Made by a program: the position numbers and the translations under genes. A stretch of 64,000 bases of DNA. It comes from Liopterus haemorrhoidalis. Its lineage: Eukaryota > Arthropoda > Insecta > Coleoptera > Dytiscidae. The stretch is taken from positions 6,034,924 to 6,098,923 of the forward strand of contig OZ020616.1 of the NCBI GenBank assembly GCA_963971575.1. Reading direction: 5' to 3'. This document shows, piece by piece, positions 32,524 through 44,150 of the stretch. Position 1 is the first letter of the stretch. The number at the start of each line of letters is the position of its first letter. A model generated the notes under the pieces. That model did not search any database. It was not told the DNA's origin and was given only the letters and a program-made list of their open reading frames with translations.

Positions 32524-34969
32524 CGAACAGATTGTCTACTAGAAATGGAATCCCAGCAACCGGCCAATTATTTATTTATTTTCCTAGTCGATATTTGCAA
32601 AATAAATTTACGTACCTCTTCGTTATCCATAACAAAATGTATCGATGTATATACAAATATATTTTTCTAATATTAGCTAAGATATTAAATGAAAATCTTA
32701 ATATTTGGTAAAATTTAGTCAAAATAAAATATATATCAAAATCAATTGCCGTTTCTTAATCTGCACTTAAAGAGCTTCCATTTAAATAACCTCACAATAA
32801 AATTTAAATTAAAAAAAATCTTTAATCCAAAAACTGTAATATTTTCCAAAAACGAAATCGGATAAAAAATTCCTCTCGCACATTTCCGGTTCATTGCAAT
32901 ATACATTGCTCAGAATTTTTTCAGATTCTTAATGTAATTCCTTAGGGTTGAAAGTTGCGGGATACTGTTTTTTGTAGTACTTTTTTGGAAAAAACGTATT
33001 AAAATAAAAAACTACTTCACGTTCCTTTATATCCTTCTTAAGAGCTTTCATTTGATAACACACAATAAATTTAAAAAAAAAAATCTACGACACAAAATAA
33101 TCAATATTTTGCTAAACTTACCTTCCCTCAACCGACCTGGGCCCACCTGAAGCTTAATCCGTCCCTGCGTTACCGTTAAAAACTAAATGTTACAACGAAA
33201 TAAAATTTTACTGACAATATACTTGTCGCGCCCGTAAGGTCGCTATTATTATTAAATTAAAAGTTCTTTAATTCTTTAAGTTTGATGTTTTTTCTTATGA
33301 CCTAAAATTACTTAATTTAATTTAAAACATAAAAACTGTTTGTGTTTTTTAAAAATGTTGAGTGCCGCTACCTGCCGGATTCAACATCCATTTTCACCTA
33401 ATCCATTTTCATATACTGACCTGCTCAGAGTATATTTCGCTTGCCGAATTATTGTTAATAGTTTCAAAGTTACATTACGCGTCTCTATTGCGGTTTAAGT
33501 GATCTTACACCCTCTTGGTGTCGTCATTTAATTTTTGTGTGTCAACAACTGTTGAAAAAACCATCCGAGGACCCAGGAACCTGTTTTTTGGGACACCAGT
33601 GCCACAAATGTAAAGTTGGGAATAAATATTCTATGTATTTATGACGGAAAACGTATTGTAAGTATGTTCCAATTTTACATACATTCAATTTCATTGTTTA
33701 TTAATATTTTTTGTAACATATAATTCTATTCTGTAAGTTATCTCATCAGCGCTGGAACTTGATATTTTTGGTACGCACACGCTGGTCTCTTGATCATGTA
33801 TGCTATTTATTTTTAATTTAAATTTAGTATTTTCTAATTTTTGTATTTAATATTAATTTTGTTATAAATTATCAGTTTTTTATATAATATTATTTTTGTG
33901 GTACTGTACTTTATTTATGTGATACAACCATCGTGTTGGTTCCTCCATAGCCATTACTTGTGGGCCTAAGATTTTACCCGTCTACACCCCAGCTAGGGCT
34001 ACCATTTCTCTTGTGTTAGTCTCCTAGAGCAGCCCCTAGGAGCAGAAGAGTTGATTCCCTTCCCTTTCCTCGCCCATGTCTTACCCAGATGCTCAATTCG
34101 GTGCGTCTCCATGTCTCATCTCGTTTTTCATCTCGTTTTTCAATTCTATATTCCAGCCTTTTACTGGTGGTCCTTCGTAGTCGCCGCCGCAAAGACCATT
34201 TGTGTGACTGTCTGGCCAGCCTACCTTACTTAGGCTGGGAGCGGGCGCCAAAGTACTGATATATGGCAGAATATAACCTTGCATATCGAATTTTACCAGC
34301 GACATTTACGCCTAGGAGTTCGGACAACTATTCATCCCACCCTCATATATATTCGTTTTAGATCTGAGAAGTAACAAGTTGTCTTCTCTGTACGTTTTAA
34401 CGTCCATAGTCCATCATTGTTATAATACTAGATGTACATACATGTATTCAACAAGAAGAGTGTTTCCAAGTTAGTATCCCGCTGTTCACTCCCAACTCGA
34501 GTCATTTCGCTCGCTATTCTTCAGGCAACATCCTCAAACACCACACCACAACACCACACTAGCACTCTACACCGTCATTTCTATCTCCATTGCGTTCTGA
34601 CTCATTACCATATCTTCTATTTAAGATGTCTGTAAGATTAATAGATTTCGATTGCCGAGGAATGAATAGGCATATAGAAAACATGGATTTTGTGGAGATT
34701 TTAATGTACTTTAGGGCAATGTTGTATTGTGTTACAGGGTTGCAATACATATGTCGGTTATACAAAGTAATTCTGTTACGTATTTCTTTGCTTGCTTGTT
34801 AATATAAATGAGTATTTCATGGTGGATCATTAATTATATTTTTGTTTGTTTCTGTTGGTAATGGATATGGGGATATTTAACTATCTAACCATTCTACAGT
34901 AAATAGCTAAGTTAAAACACAGTGTTAAGAAATAAACAAATATTTTATACTGCACTATTATACTTACCG
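32524..34969. other. No gene; decayed HINE-like piece and unassigned sequence
   Basis: Around 32,700-33,090 there are motifs of family A' (AAAAATTCCTCTCGCAC, TTTTTTCAGATT, GCGGGATA) but no ends. From 33,120 to 34,960 nothing is recognised: 33,360-33,660 has an LTR-like look without a partner, 34,117-34,142 repeats TCATCTCGTTTTT twice, and the small ORFs match nothing. Confidence 0.35.
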
Positions 34970-35039
34970 TACTAGCCCGAATATAACGCGACTCGAATTT
35001 AACGCGACATCAAAATTTTCCATGAAGATATTCTGAAAA

Positions 35040-35831
35040 AAAGTTGCATCGGTATATTTAGTTTGCTTGCGTTCAGTTTTCCACAAAATGGGATCTTCAG
35101 ACCCATTTAAATTATTTGTAATGCAGCATTTTTTAAAACCATCACTATCGAGCAGGGACGGACTTTGGCCTAAGCAGACTAGGCAACCGCCTAGGGCCCT
35201 TATTTTTTTAGGCCCGAAGACGGTTTTATTATGGATTTTTTACATTATTTTATGATTTTTTGGACTAGTAGATCCCGCAATGACAACCTTGCCTAGGGCC
35301 TTGATTTTCCTTAGTCCACCACTGCTATCGATTCAGGTTCGATCTTGTGCCAAGCCGTCGCAATCCATTCTTCTAAAAGTTAGATTGAGGATTTCTTTGT
35401 TTTTCCTGAACGTGTCAATGGGTGATTTCTAATACCCAATTGTTGTATTCTTTTCGCAACTTGTCTTTAAATGGTTTATTGACCACCACATCCAGGACTA
35501 GCAACTGAGGTGTCATAACACTTGGTATTATCGGAATTAAATACCAGAATTTTTTCCTTAACAACTGACGTAAGGTGGCCTCGAAATGCATCAAGGAGCG
35601 AGGTTTTCTCAAAGAACCTGGCCGTTTTCCGCATATCACATTTAACCAGTCTAATACCAATTTCTCTGTCATACAACATTTTTCTTGGGCCCGAAAAATT
35701 ATTCTTGGATGCAGCTTTTCTTTGGGCTTTGCTTTACGTTTCAATATATCATAAGGTTGAAGCTTCTGTCCATCAGCAGTAACAGCAAGCATAACAGTAA
35801 TTCTGGAATTATCGTAACCAATTAACTTCAA
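35040..35831 (-). pseudogene. Tigger/pogo transposase, DDE and C-terminal region
   Basis: The minus frame reads SRITVMLAVTADGQKLQPYD, ILKRKAKPKEKL, IIFRAQEKC, LVLDWLNVICGKRPGSLRKP, then after a frameshift DAFRGHLTSVVKEKILVFN, and LLVLDVVVNKPFKDKLRKEY. This is the DDE_1 domain of pogo/Tigger transposases; the catalytic DAFRGH Asp is visible. Farther on lie EEWIATAWHKIEPESI, the hAT MITE, then DGFKKCCITNNLNGSEDPIL, the usual Tigger C-terminus. The N-terminal CENP-B-like DNA-binding half is lost. At least one frameshift and stops after 35,415 make it non-functional. Confidence 0.9.
35153..35324. mobile_element. hAT MITE, 172 bp, inside Tigger ORF
   Basis: Inverted ends CAGGGACGGACTTTGGCC and CAGTGGTGGACTAAGG; duplication CTATCGAG/CTATCGAT (7 of 8). 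The Tigger reading resumes on the other side. Confidence 0.85.
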
Positions 35832-35920
35832 TAACTTTCAAAGACCGTTTTTTCTCCTTCTTATGGTGGTGTGGAGGCAGAAGCGTACTAATAAGAAGGG
35901 TTGTTTATATTACATTCTAT

Positions 35921-36757
35921 GGTAGAATTAGGAAATAATTTCATACAACTTTTTGGACAAGTAGCGTTTATTTTAAACAACACAACGTTTCACCAACAAC
36001 ATTGTTGGCTTATCCAGGTGCTATAACAATAACATAACAATAAAGTAACAATCTTTGATAATTATAAATTAATTTACCTATGTTAGTTAAACGTAACTCT
36101 AACAAACTGTACATCAGTCATCTCCAAGGATGGTGAAATTGCAGAATATCATATGACAAAATATATGAACTTGAAGTATACAGAAAATAGGAAAAACAGG
36201 AGTTAAATTTTAAATATAATACTATGATAACCAAAGGTAGTGACTATTAATTAAATTTTACATTTCAAACAAGACTAGAGATAAATAAACTAATGTCCAA
36301 GATTAACAAAGATTCAATAAATAAAGAATGATAGTAAGACTGACCAACGCATCAATATGACAGGCAGTCACACTATCCCCCCTGACAACCTGGTACGCAC
36401 AAATCGCAAGGTTGAGAGTGTCACCCCCTGTACAACATGATGCACTAATAACTCTTAAAATCATCAAACTTCACATCTAAATAAATCAGTGAAAGAACCC
36501 AAAAATAAGCAATGAAATCCTGAGCAATCATACAATTCGACGTACCAATCCCCCAAAAAAAACAATGGTACGCACAAGAGTAATGGAAGAATGGTACCTC
36601 GAACGGTATATCAAGAGTATATCAAGTTTATCAAGCCAACAATGTTGTTGGTGAAACGTTGTGTTGTTTAAAATAAACGCTACTTGTCCAAAAAGCTGAA
36701 TGAAATTATTTCCTAATTCTACCATTATACAAAATTGGACGTTAAATACTATTCCAC
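35921..36757. mobile_element. Element with about 95-bp inverted repeats, possibly Penelope-like
   Basis: GGTAGAATTAGGAAATAATT, then GGACAAGTAGCGTTTATTTT and GTTTCACCAACAACATTGTT form both ends in inverted orientation. A 13-bp direct repeat TATTACATTCTAT flanks it (35,908-35,920; 36,758-36,770). The right end has an extra tail of about 30 bp outside the inverted repeat. A 13-bp TSD and asymmetrical tail fit Penelope-like elements with inverted pseudo-LTRs better than a cut-and-paste transposon, but no reverse transcriptase or GIY-YIG domain is present. Confidence 0.65.
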
Positions 36758-36849
36758 TATTACATTCTATTACCTAGACCTTGAATTTAGCGCGTATCAA
36801 TTTTCTCACAGAAAATAATTGTTCAAAAAATATCGCGTTATATTCTGGG

Positions 36850-37783
36850 TATCTTCGCCCTATTCCATACAGGGCAAGATAAATACCACAGTTCTCATAA
36901 ATCCATCATATAAGCTAAGTAATCTGAAATAAAATTAGTAATGATCTGCCAGGGACGTGATATTGTTTTTTGACATTTGTACTTGTTGTTTACATACGTT
37001 TGAATATATTTGTCGGTTAGTTTGACTTGAAATGTGTTTTATATATGGAAATATATATTTTTGTTCATTTTTACGTAAAAGGTTTTAGTTATGGCGCAAA
37101 ATATGTAATTCTTAGGACATTATAACTGACGAGTTTACACTTCAAAGTTTGCTGCTGTCTCTGTATGCTAACAATGAGATACTTGGGTTTTTCATTGCTG
37201 CTGTAGAGCCCGAAGTCTTTGTTAAAATTAATAATAATTGCAACAATTGGCATGAAATTAAATGATTACCAGTTGCTTCGATTTACAGAGAATTGAAACA
37301 ACTCTCGTTAAAAACATAAACCCCTTTAGGCAATGCTTACCAACTTTATAACTTAATAACTCTCTTTATAAACTACTGTATAAAATTTAAAAAATTGTCC
37401 TCATGTCTGTATTTATAAAAATCGTGACGATCTGGGCGTATTGATGTTACAAGATTACAGAAATATATAGACATTACAGGAGCTACAGACAATGATACCA
37501 TGGTAATATTAATTTTGTACTCCACAGAATTGTGCTTAAGTACAATGTTAAGTAAATATCAATTTCAAGTCATGAGAATTTAAATGTAAATTATGTGGAA
37601 ACGGGTATTATTAACAGAGAACATATCGTAGATCTTTATGATATCAATTTTGTTGTTTGCAAAATGGCCGACTAATGAAATTCATTTCTCTAGAAAAAAT
37701 CTGTAACATGTATCTTTAGGATTTTGTGATTGTGTAATTCCTGGAGAAGAATTCTTGGAAGGATTACTATTGCTAAGATAGTA
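36850..37783. other. No recognised gene
   Basis: AT-rich. CTAACAATGAGATACTT at 37,168-37,184 recurs at 41,538 and 41,993. No coding signal. Confidence 0.35.
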
Positions 37784-37931
37784 TTACGTGTACCGGAAAG
37801 TTTTTCGTTTATTTGGTATTATTAAAATAGACACAAATCGAAAGAAAAAAATTACTACTCATTTGCCAATTCCTGATTTTTTTAAGGAAAAAATTGTTCA
37901 AGGCTCATTTTAACATGGTTCATATCTCTTA

Positions 37932-38190
37932 GGCCCGGTTATTCCACCTTCAGATAAAGTTCCAGGTAACTATCTGACAGATAAGGTTATTTGTAACTTC
38001 ATCTGCTGAGTAAATGTCATCCCTTCTTTCTATACAAATGTATCTATCGGATAGTTATCTAACGGATAATGAGACTGACGTATTGGATTCACTGACTGGT
38101 ATTGACATTTATTCAGCAGATGAAGTTACAAATAACCTTATCTGTCAGATAGTTACCTGGAACTTTATCTGAAGGTGGAAAGACCGGGCC
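37932..38190. mobile_element. Hairpin MITE, second copy, 259 bp
   Basis: Same family as 29,667-29,921, with its loop in reverse orientation. The flanks are TTA on the left and TAA on the right, because the host sequence itself is duplicated in inverse orientation around it. Confidence 0.85.
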
Positions 38191-39058
38191 TAAGAGATAT
38201 GAACCATGTTAAAATGAGCCTTGAACAATTTTTTCCTTAAAAAAATCAGGAATTGGCAAATGAGTAGTAATTTTGGCATTGTCACCTTGAAGAATAACTC
38301 CTCTTCTATTCACAATTTCTGGCCGTCTGGTCAAGTTCTGATTCTGTCGATCCAATTGTTCACAATAAATAATTTCTTTATAGGGCCTTCCAGATCGAAG
38401 TTCATCATCCAAGCATCAATTACCTGATTTAAATTTTTTAAACCACTATTGGTATGTGCGTACACTAATGGTTGGTTTATATACGGAACAAGAATAAGGA
38501 ATAGGAAATAAGAATAGTACACAAGAATAAAAAATATTAAACCGTTTATATAGGACATAACATTTCGTCGCTGCGCCTACGTACATGCGTTGGCCTGTGT
38601 TTAACGTTTCTCACTTGACAGGTTCTTAAAACTTACAAGAAGAATAAATAAAAATAATAAAAACATTTTATTGTTGTTTACAACCCTCTGATCACAACTG
38701 AAAAACATCTGTTGAACAAACTTTATTACGGCAGACATTTTGATTGCTGTGCGCAGACTTATCGTGTCTTATTCTTGAAATAAGAATAAAATGTTGAATG
38801 TTACCAACTATTCTTATGTTTAAGTTAAATTTCATTCCTACATAAACCGATATACGGCGCAGCCATGTTTTAACATCTTGTGTACTATTCTTATTTCCTA
38901 TTCCTTATTCTTGTTCCGTATATAAACCAACTATTATTTTATCACCATAAACAGTGCAAATGTGTTATGTAGCAACAGTAGCAGATTTTTTCTTATGGTA
39001 TTCATACAACATTCAACAGCATAAAAAATGTTTTGATGAAAATTCGTCCACCATTTTA
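38191..39058 (-). pseudogene. mariner transposase pseudogene
   Basis: From about 39,055 the minus strand reads MLYEYHKKKSATVAT and VYGDKII, is broken by the MITE, then SVRTYQ, WFKKFKSGN, LDDELRSGRPYKEIIYCEQL, NQNLTRRPEIVNRRGVILQG, DNAKITTHLPIPDFFKEK. These match the N-terminal HTH/linker and the second catalytic Asp region of mauritiana-group mariners. The stretch with the first Asp is deleted at SGRP/KEII and the C-terminus is absent. Confidence 0.85.
38469..38933. mobile_element. Harbinger-type MITE, copy 1, 465 bp
   Basis: Inverted ends TGGTTGGTTTATATACGGAA continue for about 55 bp (AAGAATAAGGAATAGG follows). TAA precedes and TTA follows. The copy at 50,405-50,878 is the same family in reverse orientation. 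It lies in the mariner transposase. Confidence 0.85.
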
Positions 39059-39365
39059 AAATACAAGGGTTTAAAATTAAACGAAAACAATAATTAGGTA
39101 CTCAAACTTACAGAGTTCGGCCGCCAGTGTTTGGTGATCACTAGAGTGAACGCTGCATTCGGCGTCGTTCTCAGATAGCTGAACGCTTGTATTTGCGTGG
39201 TCTCATTGTATTATATAGGTTGCGTTAGGCCGCCGCCGTAACGCTACCGCGGCCGCTTTGGTGTGTGAAATCCTTAATTCAGCGAATAAATCGTGACGAG
39301 TTCGCATACTGCACTAATAATTAAACGAAAAAACTTTCCGGTTCACCTAATATTTATATTAATGA

Positions 39366-39440
39366 ACTGCCAGGGCTCCGTGGTAAAGTGATTGCATACA
39401 ATGCACAGACGGGTTTCATCCCCGAGGACACCACCATATT
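39366..39440 (+). repeat. Degenerate tRNA-like segment
   Basis: CTCCGTGGTAAAGTGATTGC and GGTTTCATCCCCGAGG sit at A-box/B-box spacing; the B box is altered. Possibly a decayed SINE. Confidence 0.4.
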
Positions 39441-39795
39441 GAAAATCAATCTACGAATATTTGCGGAAGACAAGAAAAATTCTAGTTAGTTCGTCATTCT
39501 ACAAATAGTTTTGTAGCTATTGTTTTTTAACTTGTGAAAATTATTTCTAGTTATTGCACTTGAAGTTTTGTTTTCTACTTATTTGAATCTACTGTGGTTC
39601 AGAAATAGGTAAGACGTGGAAAAACGATTTAATTTTGGTAAAGAACACGTGTTCCAATTGGCATTCCCTTATCACCATGTGCAGTATTTTTTGACGAAGC
39701 TTTTTCTGGGGATTTATTCTGTAAGCTTTTCGACAATCGTTTCTACGGTATCCTGTTGAAAGTTCCGATTTTCAACATCTAGTGTAGAGATCTTC
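39441..39795. other. No recognised feature
   Basis: No coding region or repeat is supported. Confidence 0.35.
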
Positions 39796-39799
39796 AAAA

Positions 39800-40240
39800 G
39801 AGTGACAGATGCCGATTTGGGCATACACCTCTGAACCCTGGACCAACACAAAGATGCACAGGTCTAAAACAGGAAGCTCTGAAATGAGATATCCAAGGAA
39901 AATTGACAGGAAACCAAAGTTAGACGGAATAAGGAATGAAGTATTTAGAGAAAAATTAGACACAAAACCAGTGGAGCCCATATACAAATAAAGAGAGAAG
40001 ACAAAATAGTAAGAAGAGTTTTTGAAGCAAGAACAGTGAAGAAAGTTAGACCAGGACGACCGAGAAAAAGCATCAAGAAACAAAAGAAGCTGCAACGAAG
40101 AGAGGCGTAAAGTGGAGAAGATAAGAAAATTTACAAAGGACAGAACACGATGGAAAGAAGTATGGAGAACAATACCGCTGTCTTCATATTATTTAGATTC
40201 TAAAATGAAATATCAATTTTTTTCCCTTCCTGTACAAACA
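39800..40240 (+). pseudogene. Non-LTR retrotransposon ORF2 C-terminus
   Basis: The frame reads SKTGSSEMRYPRKIDRKPKL, DGIRNEVFREKL and, after frameshifts, EARTVKKVRPGRPRKS and RKFTKDRTRWKEVW. The GRPRKxW and DRxxWxxxW motifs are usual at the end of RTE-like and related endonuclease-reverse transcriptases. It is a short 5'-truncated fragment with two frameshifts and no visible tail. Confidence 0.7.
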
Positions 40241-40900
40241 AAGATGGGCATAATTATTGGCTAAAATTAACTTTTCTATATTTATTTTTGTTTTATTTTT
40301 ATGATTATTGATTTATTTAATATTCAAATAATGGTTTAAGTTTAATTTGATGGCATTCCTTAGCATTCATCCAGTTTTCTCACATTTTTTCCCTGGAGCT
40401 CAGTGCCCAATTTAAATAACAAATATTTCTAATACGGCCTCGACTAATTATACCGCATTCCCATATAAAAAACAAACGGTTTTCGTCGAACGTTTATAAA
40501 TGGCATGATTACGGACCTGAGTCGGGCCGACAAAAAGCCGGCCCTGTCATTAACACACAATCGGATGAATGCTGATTTAATTTTCTATTGAATTAATATT
40601 CGTAAAGTTTAATTTTTGTTTAATTTGGTTTTTTTCAATCAGTCGGTTTTAATGTTATTGGCAAGTTTGCGCGTGCGTACACTGGATGCTAACTTGTCTT
40701 ATGTTCAGCCGACAAATGTTTAATTTAAATTAATTTTACTTTTAAATAATTATGGAAAATCGTTCGTTACTTCAACCGAACAGTTAGCTAGTTAATTCTT
40801 ATGGCTTACGTGAGCGATTTTACATTTTGTAACAACAAAAATAACATGAAACATTACCGAAACTTTTGCATCGATTCGAACTATGTACATAATTTCAAGT
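40241..40900. other. No recognised feature
   Basis: AT-rich sequence between two LINE fragments on opposite strands. Nothing supported. Confidence 0.35.
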
Positions 40901-40904
40901 ATAT

Positions 40905-43030
40905 ATTCTTCTCCTTCTTCTTTGGGTACTATTAGGGCTAACTCCATTTTGATCTGTTATTTGTCAGGTCTTTCCATGTATTCGGTTTATCAATGATTGT
41001 TAGATCTTTGGTTAGTTGATCTGTCTATCTCTTGTGAGGTCTTCCCTCTGGTCGACGGCTGTATAATTTTCTTTCTCATATGTTTACTATTCAATTCACT
41101 TTCATCCACATTACTTGTCGTGTAACCGTCTAACTCACAGTTCTAGTGTGATACTTGGTCTTGAATGCAATTCTTGGATATCATTGTTCTTGCTGATAGT
41201 TTATTTACCATTATTTTGAATGGGACCAAATATTCTACGTTATAATTTATTTTCGAAAACTGTAAGGTGTCTCACTTTGTTAATATCCATGCTTCGGACC
41301 TTACATATGTATTGGACGTACTGTAGCCTGATATTGGTGTTTCTAGACAAGAGTTTTGTTTTAAAGAGAGGACCGAATGAAAAAAAAGATGCTTTAGCAA
41401 CCTTAATCTTGTTCTTGATTTTCTGCTATATCAGATTTACTTATTTTATCATGATGTCGAGGAATTTGCATGTATAAACTTTCTCAAAAGTGTTACCATT
41501 AATTTTTAAGTTGGTTGTGTTCTAATGTGTGCGTCTACTAACAATGAGATACTTTTTCCCTTCATTTAGAGCTTTGACGTTAATAAGGTTAGTCAGGAAT
41601 ATTACGTTTTTAACCTTATTTGCAATAATAGTCAAGTCACCTGTATATCCTAAAATATTGTGGTACGCATTGAGATATATACCACGGTGGTTGGTGTCTT
41701 GGACTTTTCGTAGAACCATTTTTTCGCATGAGGTTAAACAGTAAAGGTTATGTGGCATCTCCTTGTTTGACTCCAGTTTGAATTTCGAAAGGTTATGACA
41801 AAAGATGTTCTACTTTCACTCTTCAGAGGCAGATCTAGGGGAACGCAAGCAGAAAACTGCCCAGAACGGAAAATTCGGGGGGGGGGTGCGGCAAAAGAAA
41901 TAATTTAAATCTATAAAAACCAATGAAAAATAACACTTTTCGAAAAAGCAGCAAAAAGTAGGTAAAACAGGAGCGCATTCAGAGTGCGTCTACTAACAAT
42001 GAGATACTTGTTTTTTTTTTTTTTTGAAAACTGATGATTTTTTTCAAGTATTTTAAAATTATTTCAATACTTAGGATAATTTATTTTTTTAGTAAAATGT
42101 CGACGAAAAGGGCTTTATCAGTTCGCGTATTAGAGGATGCGCGATTCCTTTTGGAAAGAAGTAGATGAAAATGAAAAGGTGGATATTGTCGTTTTACCTT
42201 CACCGGTTGACGAACAGACAGATGAAAAAGATATAGATGATGATGTTTTACTCCATGACGCACCTGAAGTGAAAGATACTGCAGGTGAAGTGGAAATTCA
42301 TTTCAAGTCAAAAAATATTATTTCTGCGCCAAGTTCTATGCCCAGCACTTCTAAATCTAATAAGAAACGTCGGTTATGTACTGAAGAAACTATGTGGAGC
42401 CTCCAAAAATCTCATTACACAAAGTTACCTATCTTTGAAAAAAGATTCGAAGAAGTTCTGTTGAATTAAAGAGTAAAATCCGACATTTATCGCCTGTGCA
42501 ATTATTTGAAACCATTTGGACTGATGACATAAACACTTATATTGTAAAAGAGAGTATCCGTTACTCTGCAACAAAAAATGAACCATTTACTTTTTCTGTA
42601 AAGGAGTTGAAGACTTTTTTGGGAATTTTACTTCTATCTGGCTACCATCAAGTACCATCTGAAAATATGTATTGGTCAAATGATCCTGATATAGTTTTTT
42701 TTTTTCTATAATAAAACAGAGTTTTGTGTGAAATAAAACTAAAATTGTGCTACACAAACATATAAAAAAAACGTATTATTTAACAATGTCATACAGTAAG
42801 TCCCGTTGTTGTCATATGACGACACCATCCCCTGAGGTCCCAATGGTTGCGAAAGTTAAAATTTGCCAAAATATCAACTACTTAATTTTTTTATGTGATA
42901 TAAATGCAAAAAAAAAGAAAAATAAAATAAAAAATATATACTTGGGACTTAATGGGTTAAGGTGGCAAATTCTTCCATAATTTCCCAAAGTTTCTCATGC
43001 ACCATGCTATCATAGGCTTTCCTGAAAACT
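40905..43030 (-). pseudogene. RTE-like LINE reverse transcriptase, split by piggyBac
   Basis: The 5' piece at 42,961-43,030 (minus) gives FRKAYDSMVHEKLWEIMEEF, RT motif 2. The 3' piece starts at about 41,835 with FEIQTGVKQGDAT (motif 4), continues with NAYHNILGYTGDLTIIANKV, where the active-site YADD has become YTGD, and goes on through KASFFSFGPLFKTKLLSRNT to KRDRQIN-type LINE C-terminus at about 40,905-41,060. Between them lie the piggyBac remnant and unassigned sequence. Stops and shifts are frequent, so the copy is dead. Confidence 0.8.
42081..42960 (+). pseudogene. piggyBac transposase, 5' third, with 3' terminus
   Basis: Reading starts near 42,097 (MSTKRALSVR). After a shift it gives ENEKVDIVVLPSPVDEQTDE, an acidic N-terminal region, SLQKSHYTKLPIFEKRFEE, then after a second shift at about 42,470 LFETIWTDDINTYIVKESIR, FSVKELKTFLGILLLSGYHQ, VPSENMYWSNDPDI. 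This is the start of the DDE_Tnp_1_7 domain. The catalytic core is deleted. The end at 42,957-42,960 is TTAA preceded by an inverse CCCATTAAGTCCCAAG TIR. A matching left TIR is not found. Confidence 0.85.
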
Positions 43031-43226
43031 ATCAAACATTATAAACATTTGTGTTTCCGTCTTTCACAAGTCAAAAGTGAAAATTAAATTGGACAAATTT
43101 TAGCTTTTTTGCTTACGTTTACTTACATTTACATTAATGCAATAGTTATAGTGATAATTTGGTCTAATTTAATGGAAGTCATATCTCATTAAGTTTTCAA
43201 GAACGGACACCTGTAAAATAGTGTTC

Positions 43227-43403
43227 CTATACTCTATTCGCGGAGAACATGGAGTCGATGTAAACATTAGAATTACGTCACTCTTGCTGTGATTGGACGA
43301 AAAGACACTAAAAGTAATTTTATGTCTTTAAAATAAAAGACAAACTAAGAGTGACGTAGTTCGTTGTTTAATTGACTGCTTCTTCTCCGCGAATAGAGTA
43401 TAG
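43227..43403. mobile_element. Hairpin MITE, 177 bp
   Basis: Ends CTATACTCTATTCGCGGAGA and their inverse. The interior also pairs partly (ACGTCACTCTTG with AGAGTGACGT). TA may be the duplicated target. Confidence 0.8.
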
Positions 43404-43861
43404 AAAGAAGTCTGTTTTCAATGGAGCTGATATTTTATCTTGAGTTATTAAGAAGCAAAACTCCAGACAAATTACAACCTTGCTAATAAATTTTGTCAAC
43501 ACAATTTTTGTGAATAATTAAAAAATTAAGCATCTCATTGGGGTACCATGTTTTGTATTCAGAGTTATAAATATTGTTTTTTTATTATTTTATTTAATAC
43601 AGACAGAAAATCAGTCGTAAAGACACTTTTCCGTCTTCAGTTGTATGTTTCACTGCGGGAGACATGCATATCAAATTACTATTTTTATTGCCACTTTCTG
43701 GTTTTCTCGTAAAAACCACGTACAAGTATATTTTTATAGAAATATGAATACATTAATAATAAAATATATTTTTAGAACAGTTAAGTTAAAAACAGATATT
43801 TTAAGTTTAATAATATGTAAGCAGTAAAAGTTTACGAGTAATTTAAATTGTATATATTACA
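43404..43861. other. No recognised gene
   Basis: AT-rich; the 60-codon frame at 43,645 is not recognisable. Confidence 0.35.
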
Positions 43862-43985
43862 GGATAGGCGCCAAAAGTTTCCGGCCTAAGTATGTTTCAG
43901 AGGAGATAGAAATAAAATGACCTTGGCTATTTTCAATACAGTCTCCTTGCACTTCAGCATTCTTCTTACATTTCTGAATTAGTCA
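43862..43985 (-). pseudogene. mariner 3' end fragment
   Basis: Minus-strand frame QKCKKNAEVQGDCIE is the usual C-terminus of a mariner transposase, followed by a 3' terminal sequence CTTAGGCCGGAAACTTTTGG. Only the last 120 bp remain. Confidence 0.65.
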
Positions 43986-44150
43986 GGGCTATGGAGTGGA
44001 AATATAATCCCGACTCTCACTCCAACTTCTGATTTTTAAAAGTTTGTATCTGATTCCCAACTTCCGCCTTCCAACCCCCAACTACCGATCCTGCCTCCTG
44101 ATACCGAAGCCCGACACCGACTCTCGACACCGACTCCTGATTCCGAATTA
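43986..44150. mobile_element. hAT-type end with CCGACTCC repeats, partial
   Basis: CAGGGCTATGGAGTGGAA begins a segment dominated by CCGACTCTCGACACCGACTC-like repeats, a composition known from hAT MITEs. The other end is missing, apparently cut by the element at 44,160. Confidence 0.5.

Larger units (their letters stand above)
34972..36849 (-). mobile_element. pogo/Tigger element with two nested insertions
   Basis: The ends share GAATATAACGCGA in inverted orientation (CTAGCCCGAATATAACGCGA on the left; CCCAGAATATAACGCGA on the right) next to TA on each side. The interior has a Tigger transposase piece, a hAT MITE at 35,153-35,324 and a long-inverted-repeat element at 35,921-36,757. Confidence 0.75.
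37784..39350 (-). mobile_element. mauritiana-type mariner remnant with two MITEs
   Basis: Inverted ends read TTASGTGWACCGGAAAGTTT followed by TTCGTTTA (37,784 on the left, to 39,350 on the right). Inside lie a broken transposase, a Harbinger-type MITE (38,469-38,933), a hairpin MITE (37,932-38,190) and an 85-bp inverted duplication. Confidence 0.8.

Noticed and set aside
32357..32542. ORFs with TDRQTDRQ repeats (also 14,963, 19,355, 22,280, 48,775)
   Set aside because: They are the translated GACA/GTCT microsatellite of HINE elements; no conserved protein outside the repeat.
33360..33660. LTR-like sequence
   Set aside because: No second LTR, no primer-binding site and no gag/pol frames nearby.
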